The notes: a model not told the origin generated them from the sequence alone. A stretch of 64,000 nt of DNA from CAIWHR01 sp963809965 (GCA_963809965.1 CAWELU010000042.1:124001-188000); one strand, 5' to 3'; positions 32,093 to 45,869 are shown, numbered from the stretch's first letter. Translations and numbers: made by a program.

Positions 32093-33280
32093 ATGTCCGC
32101 ATCACTCACCACCACCGCCTCGTCCTGGCCCGCGCTGTTCCCCTTATCGTCGCCCGCGGTCCTCGCGCTCGCCGACGGAACGGTGTTCCGTGGGCGCGCA
32201 ATCGGTGCACACGGGCACGCAGTCGGGGAAGTCGTGTTCAACACGGCGATGACCGGCTACCAGGAGATTCTGACCGACCCGTCCTACGCAGGCCAGATCG
32301 TCACGCTCACCTACCCGCACGTCGGCAACGTCGGCGTCAATGCCGACGATGTCGAATCCCGGCGCATCTTTGCCGCCGGCCTGGTGATCCGCGACCTGCC
32401 GCGCGTCGCGTCGAACTTTCGCTCGACCGGCGATCTCGGCGCCTATCTCGCGGCGAACAACATCGTCGGAATTGCCGACCTCGACACGCGCCGGCTGACG
32501 CGTCTGCTTCGCGAAAAAGGCGCACAGAACGGCTGTGTGCACGCCGGCACGACGCTCGGCGAGGTCGAGATTGCCGGCGCGGTCGAGCGCGCACGCGTGG
32601 CGCCGTCGATGGCGGGGCAGGACCTCGCCCGGGTTGTCACCTGCGACGCGCCCTACGAATGGGCGGCGGGAACCTGGGCGCTGGATGGCGGCTATCGGCC
32701 GGCGGGCATGCCGCGTTTCCAGGTGGTCGCCTACGATTTCGGGGTGAAGCACAACATACTGCGAATGCTCGCCATGCGCGGCTGCCGGCTCACCGTGGTG
32801 CCTGCGCAAACGTCGGCCGATGCGGTGCTGGCGCTCGCGCCCGACGGGGTGTTCCTGTCGAATGGACCCGGCGACCCCGAGCCCTGCGACTATGCGATTC
32901 GCGCGATCCGCAGCCTCGTCGAGGCCGGTGTGCCGACCTTCGGCATCTGCCTCGGGCATCAGTTGCTCGCGCTTGCCTCCGGCGCGCGGACGGTCAAGAT
33001 GAAGTTCGGGCACCACGGCGCGAACCATCCCGTCCTCGACCGGGAGACGGGACAGGTGCTGATCACGAGCCAGAACCATGGCTTCGCCGTCGACGCGGCC
33101 ACGCTGCCGGCGACTGCGCGCATTACGCACGTGTCGTTGTTCGACGGGAGCCTGCAGGGCATCGCACGCAGCGACCGGCCCGCGTTCAGCTTCCAGGGGC
33201 ACCCGGAGGCGAGCCCGGGCCCGCACGACGTCGCCTACCTGTTCGATCGCTTCATCAAGCTCATGGAGAAGAGGTCCTGA
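32093..33280 (+). CDS. carA: Carbamoyl-phosphate synthase small subunit (glutaminase)
   Basis: Hydrolyses glutamine and channels ammonia to CarB for carbamoyl phosphate, precursor of arginine and pyrimidines. The N-terminal domain opens 'AVLALADGTVFRGRAIGAHG', and the class I glutaminase domain has the nucleophile cysteine in 'TFGICLGHQLLALA' and the histidine region 'FSFQGHPEASPGPHD'. The ATG at 32093 (395 residues) is preferred; an in-frame GTG at 32048 would add a proline-rich stretch overlapping the leader. No clear Shine-Dalgarno precedes it. carB follows after 29 bases. Confidence 0.95.
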   Translation: MSASLTTTASSWPALFPLSSPAVLALADGTVFRGRAIGAHGHAVGEVVFNTAMTGYQEILTDPSYAGQIVTLTYPHVGNVGVNADDVESRRIFAAGLVIRDLPRVASNFRSTGDLGAYLAANNIVGIADLDTRRLTRLLREKGAQNGCVHAGTTLGEVEIAGAVERARVAPSMAGQDLARVVTCDAPYEWAAGTWALDGGYRPAGMPRFQVVAYDFGVKHNILRMLAMRGCRLTVVPAQTSADAVLALAPDGVFLSNGPGDPEPCDYAIRAIRSLVEAGVPTFGICLGHQLLALASGARTVKMKFGHHGANHPVLDRETGQVLITSQNHGFAVDAATLPATARITHVSLFDGSLQGIARSDRPAFSFQGHPEASPGPHDVAYLFDRFIKLMEKRS

Positions 33281-33309
33281 TCCCGGACGTCTGACCTCTG
33301 TTTCCTCAC

Positions 33310-36516
<3,207 letters not shown>

Positions 36517-36529
36517 CCCGGACGCGACG

Positions 36530-37006
36530 ATGAAGAAGATCCCGATGACGGTCGAAGGCGCCAAGCGTCTCAAGGCCGAGCTGCACCGCCTGAAGACAGT
36601 CGACCGTCCGGCGATCATCACGGCGATTGCCGAGGCGCGCTCGCACGGCGACCTGGCGGAGAACGCCGATTACGATGCCGCCAAGGAGCGCCAGGGCTTC
36701 ATCGAGGGAAGAATCGCCGAGGTGGAGCGCCGGCTCGCCCACGCCCAGGTCATCAACCCGGCCGAGCTCGACGGTCACGGCCACGTGGTGTTCGGCGCGA
36801 CCGTCGAGCTCGAGGATCTGGACAGCGGCGAGCACGTCACCTATCAGATCGTCGGCGACGACGAGGCCGACCTGAAGCACGGCAAGATTTCCGTCAGTTC
36901 CCCCATCGCGCGGGCGCTGATCGGCAAGGAGCCTGGCGACACCGCCGAAGTGCAGGCGCCCGCGGGTGTTCGCTCGTACGAGATCCGGGACGTGCGTTAC
37001 ATTTGA
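36530..37006 (+). CDS. greA: Transcription elongation factor GreA
   Basis: 158-residue cleavage factor that rescues backtracked RNA polymerase through the secondary channel. The N-terminal coiled-coil hairpin carries the catalytic acidic tip ('EARSHGDLAENADYDAAKER', D and E residues), and the FKBP-like C-terminal domain includes 'ISVSSPIARALIGKEPGDTA'. It starts 13 bases after carB and is probably co-transcribed, as in Burkholderia. Confidence 0.96.
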   Translation: MKKIPMTVEGAKRLKAELHRLKTVDRPAIITAIAEARSHGDLAENADYDAAKERQGFIEGRIAEVERRLAHAQVINPAELDGHGHVVFGATVELEDLDSGEHVTYQIVGDDEADLKHGKISVSSPIARALIGKEPGDTAEVQAPAGVRSYEIRDVRYI

Positions 37007-37068
37007 ATCGGTGCGGCGGCTGCCGCTGTCCGGCGCTCCGCCGGCGCCGCGTCGGGGCACAACGTGGC

Positions 37069-39161
37069 ATGTCGTTTGCTCGTGTCGTCGGGAGAATGCC
37101 CGCGCGGTGCGTTTCGCACCTTCGAGACGCCGGCCGGGCATCGGACGATTCGAGATGGCGCCAACCTCTCCGCGCTCACGATCCGGAAGCAAAACAGGCG
37201 GTGCGCGTTCGCCGGTTCATGCTTGCGGTCGCGACCTACGGCGTCTGTGTGCCGTTGCTGCTCCTCGCCCATGCGCTCGGGTTCGTGGCGTTAGCGCCGG
37301 CGCTGGTGACCGTTGGCACAATTGTGGCGGTCAACGTTGTGCTCTACGTTGTGTTCCGAACGGCAATGGAACCTGCGCTTCGCCGATCCGAGCCTCACCT
37401 GGCCTCAGATCGTCGGCGCGACCGCGATCGTCATGTGTGCGCTGTTTGCGTTGGATCAGGAGCGGGGAATCGCGCTGATCCTTTGTCCGATTCTGCTGAC
37501 TTTCGGCATGTTCCGGTTTACCAGGCGGCAGTTCATGGCGGCTGCGGCGCTCGCGCTGACCGGCTACGCCCTGGTGATCGCCCTGCTGCTCACCCTCAAG
37601 CCGGGAACGGTGAATCTTCCGGTGGAGCTGTTCCGGTGGGCCGTGCTTGCCGGCGTGTTGCCGTGCTTCGGCGTGGCCGGCGGCAAGATCAGCGAATTGC
37701 GCCAACGCCTGCACCGCACGAACGAGGATCTCCGGTCCGCGCTGACGACGATCGAGAGGCTCGCGACGCACGACACGCTCACCGGCCTTCCAAATCGGGC
37801 GGTGTTCACGGAGAACCTGCGGCGCTGCATCGCGCGGGCCGAGCGACACGGCTGGCCCGTGGCGCTCTTCTGCATGGACCTCGACCGCTTCAAGAATATC
37901 AACGACACGCTCGGTCACGCAGTGGGGGACCAGGCGCTCGCAGGAGGTTGCCCGCCGGCTCGCCTTGTGCGTGCGGGGCAGCGACATGGCCGCACGGCTC
38001 GGAGGCGACGAGTTTGTCCTGCTGGTCGAGGAGTACGGCGACGCCGAGGCACTGGTCGAGATCGCCGAACGCATCCTGACGACCATCTACCAGCCGATGG
38101 TGATCGACGGCAAGGAGCTCAACCTCTCGGCCAGCGTCGGCGTATGCACCTACCCCGCCGACGCCGGCGATTCGAAAACGCTGCTGTCCAACGCCGACAT
38201 CGCCATGTACCGGGCGAAGGAGCAGGGCCGCAACAATTTCGGGTTCTACTCGCCACGGATCAATTCGCACTCGGTCGAAAAGCTCGCGCTGGAAACGGGG
38301 CTGCGATACGCGGCGGAGCGCCAGGAACTGCGCGTTCACTACCAGCCGAAGATCGACGTCGCGAGCGGATGCATTGTCGGCGTCGAGGCGTTGCTGCGCT
38401 GGCAGCACCCGAAGCTCGGGATGCTCCGTCCCGATCGGTTCATTCCATTGGCCGAGGAGACCGGTCTGATCGTCCCGATCGGCCTGTGGACGCTGCGTGC
38501 CGCGTGTGCGGCAGCCCGCTCGTGGCACGACCAGGGGATGCCTTTGCAGGTCGCGGTCAACCTTTCGGCGCGGCAGTTCCATTTCGGCCGATTGGTGGAT
38601 GACGTCGCCGACGTGCTCGCCGCGACGGGACTCGATGCGGGCGGCCTCGAACTCGAAATCACGGAGAGCACCGTGATGCAGAATCCGGAGCAGGCGGTGG
38701 TCCTGATGGACGGGCTGCGGCGGCTCGGTGTGCGGCTCACGATGGACGACTTCGGCGTCGGGTATTCCTCGATCGGGCACCTGAAGCGGTTTCCGGTCGA
38801 CAGCCTCAAGCTCGACCGCACGTTCGTGCGCGACCTTCCGAACGATGCCGACGACGTTGCGATCACACGCGCCGTCATCGCGATGGCGCACGCGCTCGGC
38901 ATCACGGTCATCGCCGAGGGAGTGGAGCGCCGCGAGCAGCTGGAGCTGCTGGGCAAGGAAGGCTGCGATCAGTTCCAGGGTTACCTATGCCGGCCGCCGT
39001 TGGACGAAGCGGAGCTGATCCGGTTCGTGCGGCAGACCACCGCGCATTCGGGCTGTTCGCCGAAAGCGGCCGTATCGTGGCAATCGCGGCCAGCACCACC
39101 GCGCCGCGAATTGCGCCTGGCGGCGGGGACGGCCGTATCCTCGGGCGCCGGAATGGATTAG
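37069..39161 (+). CDS. Membrane GGDEF-EAL cyclic di-GMP enzyme (frameshifts near 37358 and 37940)
   Basis: Bifunctional-type protein with an N-terminal membrane block ('LLLLAHALGFVALAPALVTV' onward, several helices), a GGDEF domain ('HDTLTGLPNRAVFTENLRRC', active site 'MAARLGGDEFVLLVEEYG') and an EAL domain ('GCIVGVEALLRWQHPKLGML', 'LELEITESTVMQNP', 'LTMDDFGVGYSS'). Both active sites keep their key residues. One extra base near 37358 splits the membrane region before 'NLRFADPSLTWPQIVGA', and one G near 37940 splits the GGDEF between 'GDQAL' and 'QEVARRLALCVRGSD'. Corrected length is about 697 residues. The start is uncertain: ATGs at 37069 and 37096 and a GTG at 37201 are in frame. Confidence 0.82.
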
Positions 39162-39177
39162 CGGCCGGAGTTTTCGG

Positions 39178-39621
39178 TCAGCCGCGGCGGCGACGCACCC
39201 ACGGCGTCTGCCTGCGCGAATTTCCCGGGGTCGTTGCTGGGCGAGGCTTGCGCGGGCCTGCGCGAGATCTTTCGGCGGGTTTGACCGTCGTACTCGTGCC
39301 TCCCTTTGCGCGCCCGGCGGGAACGGGATTCGAAACGACCGGCTCCGGCCGAGGCCGCCAGAGGATGATGAGCTTGCCAACGTGCTGCACCGGCGCGGCG
39401 TCGAGCTCGTCGCAGATCCGCGCGAGAAAGCCCTCACGTTGAAGGCGATCGTCGCTGAAGACGCGGATCTTGACGAGCTCGTGCGCCGTCAGAGCGACGT
39501 CGATTTCGTGAAGCACCGCGACGGTAAGCCCGTGCTGTCCGATGCTGACGAAAGGGTTGAGGTGATGGGCCTTCGCGCGGAGTGCGCGGCGAAGGCTCGG
39601 GGTCAAGGTCGTCACCGGCAT
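39178..39621 (-). CDS. yhbY: YhbY family RNA-binding protein (CRM domain) with long basic tail
   Basis: Ribosome-associated RNA-binding protein, 147 residues. The CRS1-YhbY (CRM) domain occupies about residues 5-95: 'LTPSLRRALRAKAHHLNPFV', the glycine-rich 'SIGQHGLT' and 'HELVKIRVFSDDR', ending 'VQHVGKLIILWRPRPEP'. E. coli YhbY is about 97 residues; here a ~50-residue disordered, Arg/Pro/Lys-rich tail follows. The protein binds pre-50S particles in E. coli. It is divergent from a hydrolase gene and near rlmE, the usual neighbour. Confidence 0.9.
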   Translation of the reverse strand: MPVTTLTPSLRRALRAKAHHLNPFVSIGQHGLTVAVLHEIDVALTAHELVKIRVFSDDRLQREGFLARICDELDAAPVQHVGKLIILWRPRPEPVVSNPVPAGRAKGGTSTTVKPAERSRAGPRKPRPATTPGNSRRQTPWVRRRRG

Positions 39622-39642
39622 TAGTCTAACCCGGTGAGCGCC

Positions 39643-39655
39643 TATAATCGCCGCA
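39643..39655 (+). promoter_or_regulatory. TATAAT box placed to give a leaderless hydrolase mRNA
   Basis: TATAAT (39643-39648) ends 6 bases before the ATG at 39655. With normal start-site spacing transcription begins at or next to the A of the ATG. A weak -35 (TTAGTC, 39621-39626) lies 16 bases upstream. The same geometry occurs at relA. Confidence 0.5.
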
Positions 39656-40476
39656 TGATCAACGAACCGCCGCGACGGCGGCGTTCGGGTATGGAGTGGC
39701 TCCTTCTCGTCGCCGCGATCGCAGTGGGCATCCCCGCGGCCGCGTGGCTTGCCCAGGAGCGGTTGATCTTCTTCCCGCAGCCGGTTGTCTCGACATCCCA
39801 CCTGCCGGCGAACTCGGTCCCCTTGGAAGTCGTCGCCGCCGATGGTATCCGGCTTCGCGGCTGGATCGTTCCCGGCTCGGTGTCCCCCGCGCCCGTGGTC
39901 ATCTATTTCGGGGGCAATGCCGAGGAGGTATCGTGGACGCTCGCGGATGGGCGTTGGCCGCGCGAGTGGAGCCGCGTCGGCGTCAACTATCGCGGGTACG
40001 GGAAGAGCGATGGCGCGCCGGGCGAGCGTGCGCTGATGACCGATGCGCTCGCGGTCTACGACGCCGTGGCTGGGCGCGAGCAGGTCGATGGAAACCGCAT
40101 CGTCGCGTTCGGCAGGAGCCTGGGGACGGCAGTAGCGACGCACCTCGCAGCCGAACGGCGGGTCGCCGGGGTTGTGCTCGCATCGCCATTCGACAATCTT
40201 GCGGCGATCGGGAACAAGCATTACCCATGGCTGCCGGTGTCGCTGTTGCTGCGGCATCGGTTCGACACGGTTGCCGATGCGGCGCGCAATCGGATGCCGC
40301 TGCTGGTGCTCGTGGCCGAGGCGGACGAGATCATCCCGATGGAACGTTCGCGAGCGCTCTTCGATGTCTGGGCCGGTCCAAAGATCTGGGATGTCGTGCG
40401 CGAGACCGGTCACAACACGCTCGGCGCGTCGCCGGCTTTCTGGCAGGGCGTGGACCGCTTCCTCGCCGAGCGCTGA
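39655..40476 (+). CDS. Membrane-anchored alpha/beta hydrolase
   Basis: A 273-residue protein with an N-terminal signal anchor ('MEWLLLVAAIAVGIPAAAWL') and an alpha/beta-hydrolase domain. The oxyanion stretch 'PVVIYFGGNAEEVSW', the nucleophile elbow 'IVAFGRSLGTAVA' (GxSxG as GRSLG), the acid in 'LVLVAEADEIIP' and the histidine in 'RETGHNTLG' form a complete triad. It resembles the BEM46/YfhR group of esterases or peptidases of unknown substrate. The ATG at 39655 is chosen because a TATAAT sits just upstream, making the GTG at 39634 unlikely. Confidence 0.8.
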   Translation: MINEPPRRRRSGMEWLLLVAAIAVGIPAAAWLAQERLIFFPQPVVSTSHLPANSVPLEVVAADGIRLRGWIVPGSVSPAPVVIYFGGNAEEVSWTLADGRWPREWSRVGVNYRGYGKSDGAPGERALMTDALAVYDAVAGREQVDGNRIVAFGRSLGTAVATHLAAERRVAGVVLASPFDNLAAIGNKHYPWLPVSLLLRHRFDTVADAARNRMPLLVLVAEADEIIPMERSRALFDVWAGPKIWDVVRETGHNTLGASPAFWQGVDRFLAER

Positions 40477-40580
40477 GCCACCGCCCATCGAATCGTTCGC
40501 CGCACGCCATGCGACGCGCGCCTGCAGTGCTCTCGCCGTGCGCCCGCCTGGCGTCGGGCCGAGCCTCCTGACGATCCGCC

Positions 40581-41226
40581 ATGTCCAAGTCGCTCATACC
40601 GAAGCCTAGGAAGCACAAGTTCAACAAGGCCTGGATGCAGGAGCATGTCCAGGACCATTGGGTGCAAGGAGGCGGCGCGGCTCGGATTTCGCTCGCGCGC
40701 GGCGTTCAAGCTGATCGAGCTCGCCGCCAGGGACAAGCTGTTCCGGCCGGGAATGAGCGTCGTCGACCTTGGCTCGGCTCCGGGAAGCTGGGCGCAGGTG
40801 CTGCGCGAGAAGCTCGGCAAGACGGCGCCGATCGTCGCCCTCGATGTACTCGAAATGGACCCTTTGCCCGGAGTAACGTTCATCCAGGGCGATTTCCGGG
40901 AAGATGCCGTGCTCGCGTCGCTCGAAAAGGCGCTTGCCGGCCGCAAGGTGGATCTTGTGGTTTCGGACCTTTCGCCCAATCTATCGGGCATCGAATCCGC
41001 GGATCAGGCACGCGCTGTGCATCTGGGCGAACTGGCGCTCGAATTCGCCTGCGAATGGCTGCAACCGGGCGGCGATTTGGTCGTCAAAGCGTTCCAGGGC
41101 GAAGGATTCGCGGAATTCCAGCACGCGATGCAGGGCCATTTCGACAAGGTGCACGTGCGAAAGCCACAGGCTTCCCGCGATCGCAGCCGCGAGGTCTATC
41201 TGGTTGCGAAGGGGCTCAAGGGCTAG
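40581..41226 (+). CDS. rlmE: 23S rRNA (uridine2552-2'-O)-methyltransferase (frameshift near 40670)
   Basis: Methylates U2552 in the 23S A loop during late 50S assembly. The basic N-terminus 'SKSLIPKPRKHKFNKAWMQE' leads to 'RLGFRSRAAFKLIELAARDK', the SAM motif 'VVDLGSAPGSWAQVL' and the catalytic K-D-K-E tetrad around 'VVSDLSPNLSGIESAD' and 'VVKAFQGEGF'. One extra G near 40670 (CAA-G-GAG) separates 'DHWVQ' from 'EAARLGF'. Corrected length is 214 residues, typical for RlmE/FtsJ. The gene lies upstream of ftsH, the conserved order; as an important ribosome-assembly enzyme it is unlikely to be a real pseudogene. Confidence 0.93.
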
Positions 41227-41399
41227 GCGGGGGTTCTTTCTGCGGAAGTGTCGCCTTCCAGCGACGTGGAAGGACCGTTCGGGTGGCTCGCGATCCCGCG
41301 AACGGCTAGAATCAACATCCCGGCAACGCATCGCATGCCGGTCGGGACAGCAGTAGTCGGGGCGGGCGGCGACCCGGGAAAGCGCCGCAAGGAGTGACA

Positions 41400-43287
41400 T
41401 TGAACAATCTGCTCAAGAACGTCGGGATCTGGCTCGTAATCGGGCTGGTCGTGCTCACCGTGGTCAAGCAGTTCGATTCCCGGCAGGGAACCAAGGACTC
41501 GGTCCCGTATTCCGAGTTCATGGACAAGGCCAAGGCCGGCACCGTCGAATCGGCGACGGTGGAGGGGCGCACGATCAAGTGGATGTCCGCGGACAAGAAG
41601 CGCTTCATCACCTACAGCCCCGGCGACATCTGGATGGTCGGCGACCTCGTCAAGTACGGCGTCAAGGTGGAGGCCAAGCCCGAGGAAGAGCAGAGCTTCC
41701 TCGCGCAGATCTTCATTTCCTGGTTCCCGATGCTGCTCCTGATCGGCGTGTGGATCTTCTTCATGCGCCAGATGCAGGGCGGTGGCCGCGGCGGTGCGTT
41801 CTCGTTCGGCAAGAGCAAGGCGCGGATGCTCGACGAGTCGAACAACACGGTGACCTTCGCCGACGTGGCCGGCTGCGACGAGGCGAAGGAGGAAGTCTCG
41901 GAGCTGGTCGAGTTCCTGCGCGATCCGTCCAAGTTCCAGAAGCTGGGCGGACGCATTCCGCGCGGCGTGCTGATGGTCGGCAGCCCCGGCACCGGCAAGA
42001 CGCTGCTCGCCAAGGCGATTGCCGGCGAGGCGAAAGTGCCGTTCTTCTCGATCTCCGGCTCGGATTTCGTCGAGATGTTCGTCGGTGTGGGTGCCGCGCG
42101 CGTGCGGGACATGTTCGAGCAGGCGAAGAAGAACGCGCCGTGCATCGTGTTCATCGACGAAATCGATGCCGTGGGACGTCAGCGCGGTGCGGGGCTGGGC
42201 GGCGGCAACGACGAGCGCGAGCAGACCTTGAACCAGTTGCTGGTCGAGATGGACGGCTTCGAGGGCAATGCCGGCGTGATCGTGATTGCAGCGACGAACC
42301 GCCCCGATGTCCTCGACCCCGCGTTGATGCGACCCGGACGCTTCGACCGCCAGGTCGTCGTTCCGTTGCCCGACATCCGCGGGCGCGAGCAGATCCTGCT
42401 CGTCCACATGCGCAAGGTGCCGATGGGCAACGACGTGAAGGCGGAGATCATCGCCCGCGGCACGCCCGGGTTCTCCGGCGCCGACCTCGCCAACCTCGTG
42501 AACGAGGCGGCGTTGTTCGCGGCGCGCAAGAACAAGCGCCTCGTCGACATGGACGACTTCGAGATGGCGAAGGACAAGATCATCATGGGCGCCGAGCGGC
42601 GCTCCATCGTGATGCCGGAGGAGGAGCGGCGCAACACCGCGTACCACGAGTCGGGCCACGCGATCGTCGCCAAGCTGCTGCCGAAGACCGATCCGGTGCA
42701 CAAGGTGACGATCATCCCGCGCGGCCGCGCCTTGGGCGTGACGATGCAGTTGCCGGAGCAGGACCGCTACAGCATGGGCCGCGAGCACATGCTGAACGTC
42801 ATCGCGGTGCTGTTCGGCGGGCGGATCGCCGAAGAGATCTTCATGAACCAGATGACGACCGGTGCGTCGAACGACTTCGAGCGCGCCACGCACATCGCGC
42901 GCGACATGGTCACGCGCTACGGGATGTCCGACCTGCTGGGACCGATGGTCTACGGCGAAAACGAGGGCGAGATCTTCCTCGGCCGCTCGATCACCAGGAC
43001 GGTGAACATGTCCGAGGAGACGATGCGCAAGGTCGACGCGCGAGATCCGCAAGATCATCGACCAGCAGTACGCGGTCGCGCGCAAGCTCCTCGAGGACAA
43101 CCGCGACAAGGTCGAGGCGATGGCGAAGGCGCTGCTCGAGCTCGAGACCATCGACGCCGACCAGATCGACGACATCATGGCGGGACGCCCGCCGCGACCG
43201 CCGAAGCCGCCGCAGTCGAACGCCGGCTCGTCGGCTCCGGGTGCTTCGGCCGGCGCTGGTGCCGCGCCGTCGGCCAATCCGGCTTGA
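41400..43287 (+). CDS. ftsH: ATP-dependent zinc metalloprotease FtsH (frameshift near 43041)
   Basis: Membrane AAA+ protease that degrades misfolded membrane proteins and regulators such as LpxC. Two N-terminal helices ('VGIWLVIGLVVLTVV' and 'ISWFPMLLLIGVWIFFM') flank a periplasmic domain; then Walker A 'GSPGTGKTLLAKAI', Walker B 'IVFIDEIDAV', the SRH 'ATNRPDVLDPALMRPGRFDR' and zinc site 'HESGH'. The start is TTG at 41400: AAGGAG (41389-41394) lies 5 bases before it, and it overlaps the in-frame GTG, which therefore cannot be used. An extra C near 43041 (GCG-C-GAG) separates 'MRKVDA' from 'EIRKIIDQQYAVARKLLEDN'. Corrected length is 628 residues. Confidence 0.95.
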
Positions 43288-43512
43288 GTGCGGAGCCGGG
43301 ACAGGCGCTGCCGGGGCGAGCGAATGTAGCCGCCAACGTCGCGTCAAGCGGGTGGCGCGCGGCGATTCGTCATGTTCTTACGGGTCGCCGCGCGCCGGGC
43401 ACCCGCTCGACGCCGCGTTTGGCGGCTCCCATTCGCTCGCCCCGGTAGCGCCTGTCCCGGCGATTCGCATCGGCATCGGGTATCGGCCGCGGATCGTCTG
43501 ATCGACTCCCCG

Positions 43513-44337
43513 ATGTTTCGCTGCGGCCACCACACGTTCGACCTCACACGTCCGCTCGTGATGGGGATTCTCAACGTCACGCCGGACTCGTTTTCCGATG
43601 GCGGACGCTTTCTCGATCCGGCGCGCGCGCTCGACCACGCGCGGCGCATGCTTGAGGACGGGGCCGACCTGATCGACGTCGGCGGCGAATCGACGCGTCC
43701 GGGCGCCTTGCCGGTGCCCGAGGAAGACGAGATCGCGCGCGTTTTCCGCTCGTATCCGCACTTGCCGACGACGGCGTCGCCGTTTCCGTCGACACCCGGA
43801 AACCGGCGGTGATGCGGGCGGCGATCGACGCCGGGGCCGCGATGATCAACGACGTCGGCGCGCTGACCGCGCCGGGCGCGATCGATGCCTGCGCCGCGAG
43901 CGATGTCGGCGTGTGCCTGATGCACATGCAGGGGAGTCCGGCGACGATGCAGACGTCGCCTTTCTACGCGGACGTCGTGGGCGAGGTCCACGCCTTCCTT
44001 TCCGCGCGCGTCGGTGTGTGCGTGGCGGCTGGCATCGCGCGCGACCGGATTGCGATCGATCCGGGTTTTGGCTTCGGCAAGACGCTGGCGCATAATCTCG
44101 CCTTGCTGCGTTCGCTCGGCGAGTTCGCGGCGATTGGCTGCCCGGTGCTGGTCGGGCTCTCGCGCAAGTCGTCGCTCGGGCAGATCACCGGGCGGGAAAC
44201 GGGCGAGCAGGCTGGGCGCGAGCCTTGCCGCGGCACTCGCGGCCGTCGCACGCGGCGCGTCGATCATTCGCGTGCACGACGTGCGCGAGACGGTCGATGC
44301 GCTGAAGGTGTGGCGCGCGGTCGAGCGCGGCATGTAA
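43513..44337 (+). CDS. folP: Dihydropteroate synthase (frameshifts near 43754 and 44209)
   Basis: Joins p-aminobenzoate and the pterin pyrophosphate in folate synthesis; target of sulfonamides. 'PLVMGILNVTPDSFSDGGRF' and 'DGADLIDVGGESTRPGA' are the two signature regions, with 'VSVDTRKPAVMRAAI' and 'DRIAIDPGFGFGKTLAHN' further on. A one-base deletion in a T run near 43754 and an extra A near 44209 (GAGC-A-GG) cancel in length, so the gene still ends at 44337 with 274 residues after correction. The stretch between the shifts is fully conserved, which supports sequence errors in an essential gene. glmM follows after 53 bases. Confidence 0.93.
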
Positions 44338-44390
44338 TTGCTCGGAGCCCGAACGCCGAAGAACCCTGTGCTTTCGATGGTCAAGATGCG

Positions 44391-45752
44391 ATGACGCGAC
44401 AATATTTCGGCACCGACGGTGTCCGCGGCCTTGTCGGCGAGCCGCCGATCACCCCCGAGCTCGTGCTGAAGCTGGGCTGGGCCGCGGGTCGCGTGCTTGC
44501 CGCGGGGACGGCCAAGGAAGGCACGCGTCCGGGGGTGCTGATCGGCAAGGACACACGGATCTCCGGCTACCTGCTCGAAGCGGCGCTGGAGTCCGGGCTC
44601 GCCGCTGCCGGTGTCGACGTCTATCTGACCGGGCCGTTGCCGACGCCGGCCGTTGCCTATCTCACGCGTGCGCTGCGCCTGTCGGCGGGCATCGTGATCA
44701 GTGCGTCGCACAATCCGTTCGACGACAACGGCATCAAGTTCTTCTCGGCCGGCGGCGCCAAGCTCCCGGATGCGGTCGAGGAGGCAATCGAGGAGGCCAT
44801 GGCGGCACCGCTCGCTTGCGCGCCGTCGGCCGAGCTCGGCAAGGCGCGGCGTGTCGACGATGCGGCAGGCCGCTACATCGAATTCTGCAAGAGCACGTTT
44901 CCGAACGAGCTCGACCTCAAGGGCTGGAAGATCGTCGTGGACTGCGCGCATGGCGCCGGCTATCACGTCGCGCCGCCGGTGTTCCACGAGCTCGGGGCCG
45001 AGGTCGTGGCGGTCGGCGTGGAACCGGATGGCGTCAACATCAACGACGGCGTCGGCGCGACGAACCCCAGGCATCTTCAGCGTGCGGTTGTCGAGCACGG
45101 CGCCGATCTCGGGATCGCGCTCGACGGTGACGGCGATCGGCTGCTGATGGTCGATCGCGACGGCCGAGCGTACGACGGCGACCAGCTGCTCTACATCGTG
45201 GCGATGGACTACAAGCGGCGCGGCGTGCACGCCGGCGGCGTCGTCGGCACGCTGATGAGCAATCTCGGATTCGAGCAGGCGCTTGCGCGGGAAGGGATCG
45301 CGCTCGAGCGGGCACCGGTCGGCGACCGCTACGTGCTGGAAAAGCTCGTCGAGAAGCGCTGGCTCCTCGGAGGCGAGAACTCCGGCCACCTGCTGTGCCT
45401 CGACAAGCACACGACCGGTGATGCGATCGTCGCGGCGCTGGCGGTGCTGCGCGCACTGGTGGAGCAGGGCACGACGCTGGCGGACGCCGCGGCAGGCGTC
45501 ACGCTGTTCCCGCAGCGGCTGATCAACGTCCGCGTGCCGAAGGGCTACGACTGGAAGGCGAACGATGCGATTCGCACCGCGCAGGCCGGAACCGTTGCCG
45601 CGTTGGGCGATGCCGGGCGCGTGCTGCTGCGGCCCTCCGGAACGGAACCCGTGCTGCGGGTGATGGTCGAGGCGCGCGAGCCGGCGATGGCGGACAAGCA
45701 TGCGCGCGCGCTGGCCGACACGATCGCGGTGGCGGCGGGCATCGCGCGCTGA
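44391..45752 (+). CDS. glmM: Phosphoglucosamine mutase
   Basis: Interconverts glucosamine-6-phosphate and glucosamine-1-phosphate for peptidoglycan and LPS precursors. 'QYFGTDGVRGLVGEPPITPE' at the start, the phospho-serine loop 'IVISASHNPFDDNGIKFF', the metal loop 'GIALDGDGDRLLMVD', the sugar loop 'GGENSGHLL' and the phosphate site 'LRPSGTEPVLRVMVEA' are all present. 453 residues, full length. It forms the end of the rlmE–ftsH–folP–glmM run. Confidence 0.97.
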   Translation: MTRQYFGTDGVRGLVGEPPITPELVLKLGWAAGRVLAAGTAKEGTRPGVLIGKDTRISGYLLEAALESGLAAAGVDVYLTGPLPTPAVAYLTRALRLSAGIVISASHNPFDDNGIKFFSAGGAKLPDAVEEAIEEAMAAPLACAPSAELGKARRVDDAAGRYIEFCKSTFPNELDLKGWKIVVDCAHGAGYHVAPPVFHELGAEVVAVGVEPDGVNINDGVGATNPRHLQRAVVEHGADLGIALDGDGDRLLMVDRDGRAYDGDQLLYIVAMDYKRRGVHAGGVVGTLMSNLGFEQALAREGIALERAPVGDRYVLEKLVEKRWLLGGENSGHLLCLDKHTTGDAIVAALAVLRALVEQGTTLADAAAGVTLFPQRLINVRVPKGYDWKANDAIRTAQAGTVAALGDAGRVLLRPSGTEPVLRVMVEAREPAMADKHARALADTIAVAAGIAR

Positions 45753-45856
45753 TCCACCGCTACTCGATCGGGCCAGGCGCTCGGTTCGACCCTGGCAGCG
45801 CTGCGAGTGCCCGGGACCTCCTGCGCGTTGTTCCTCCGACGCCGATCCGGCACTCT

Positions 45857-45869
45857 TATAATCCACGCA
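45857..45869 (+). promoter_or_regulatory. TATAAT box placed to give a leaderless relA mRNA
   Basis: TATAAT (45857-45862) ends 6 bases before the relA ATG at 45869, so transcription would begin at or beside the start codon. No Shine-Dalgarno fits in the gap. A -35 box is not obvious (TTGTTC lies 23 bases upstream). The geometry is identical to that at 39643-39655. Confidence 0.5.
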
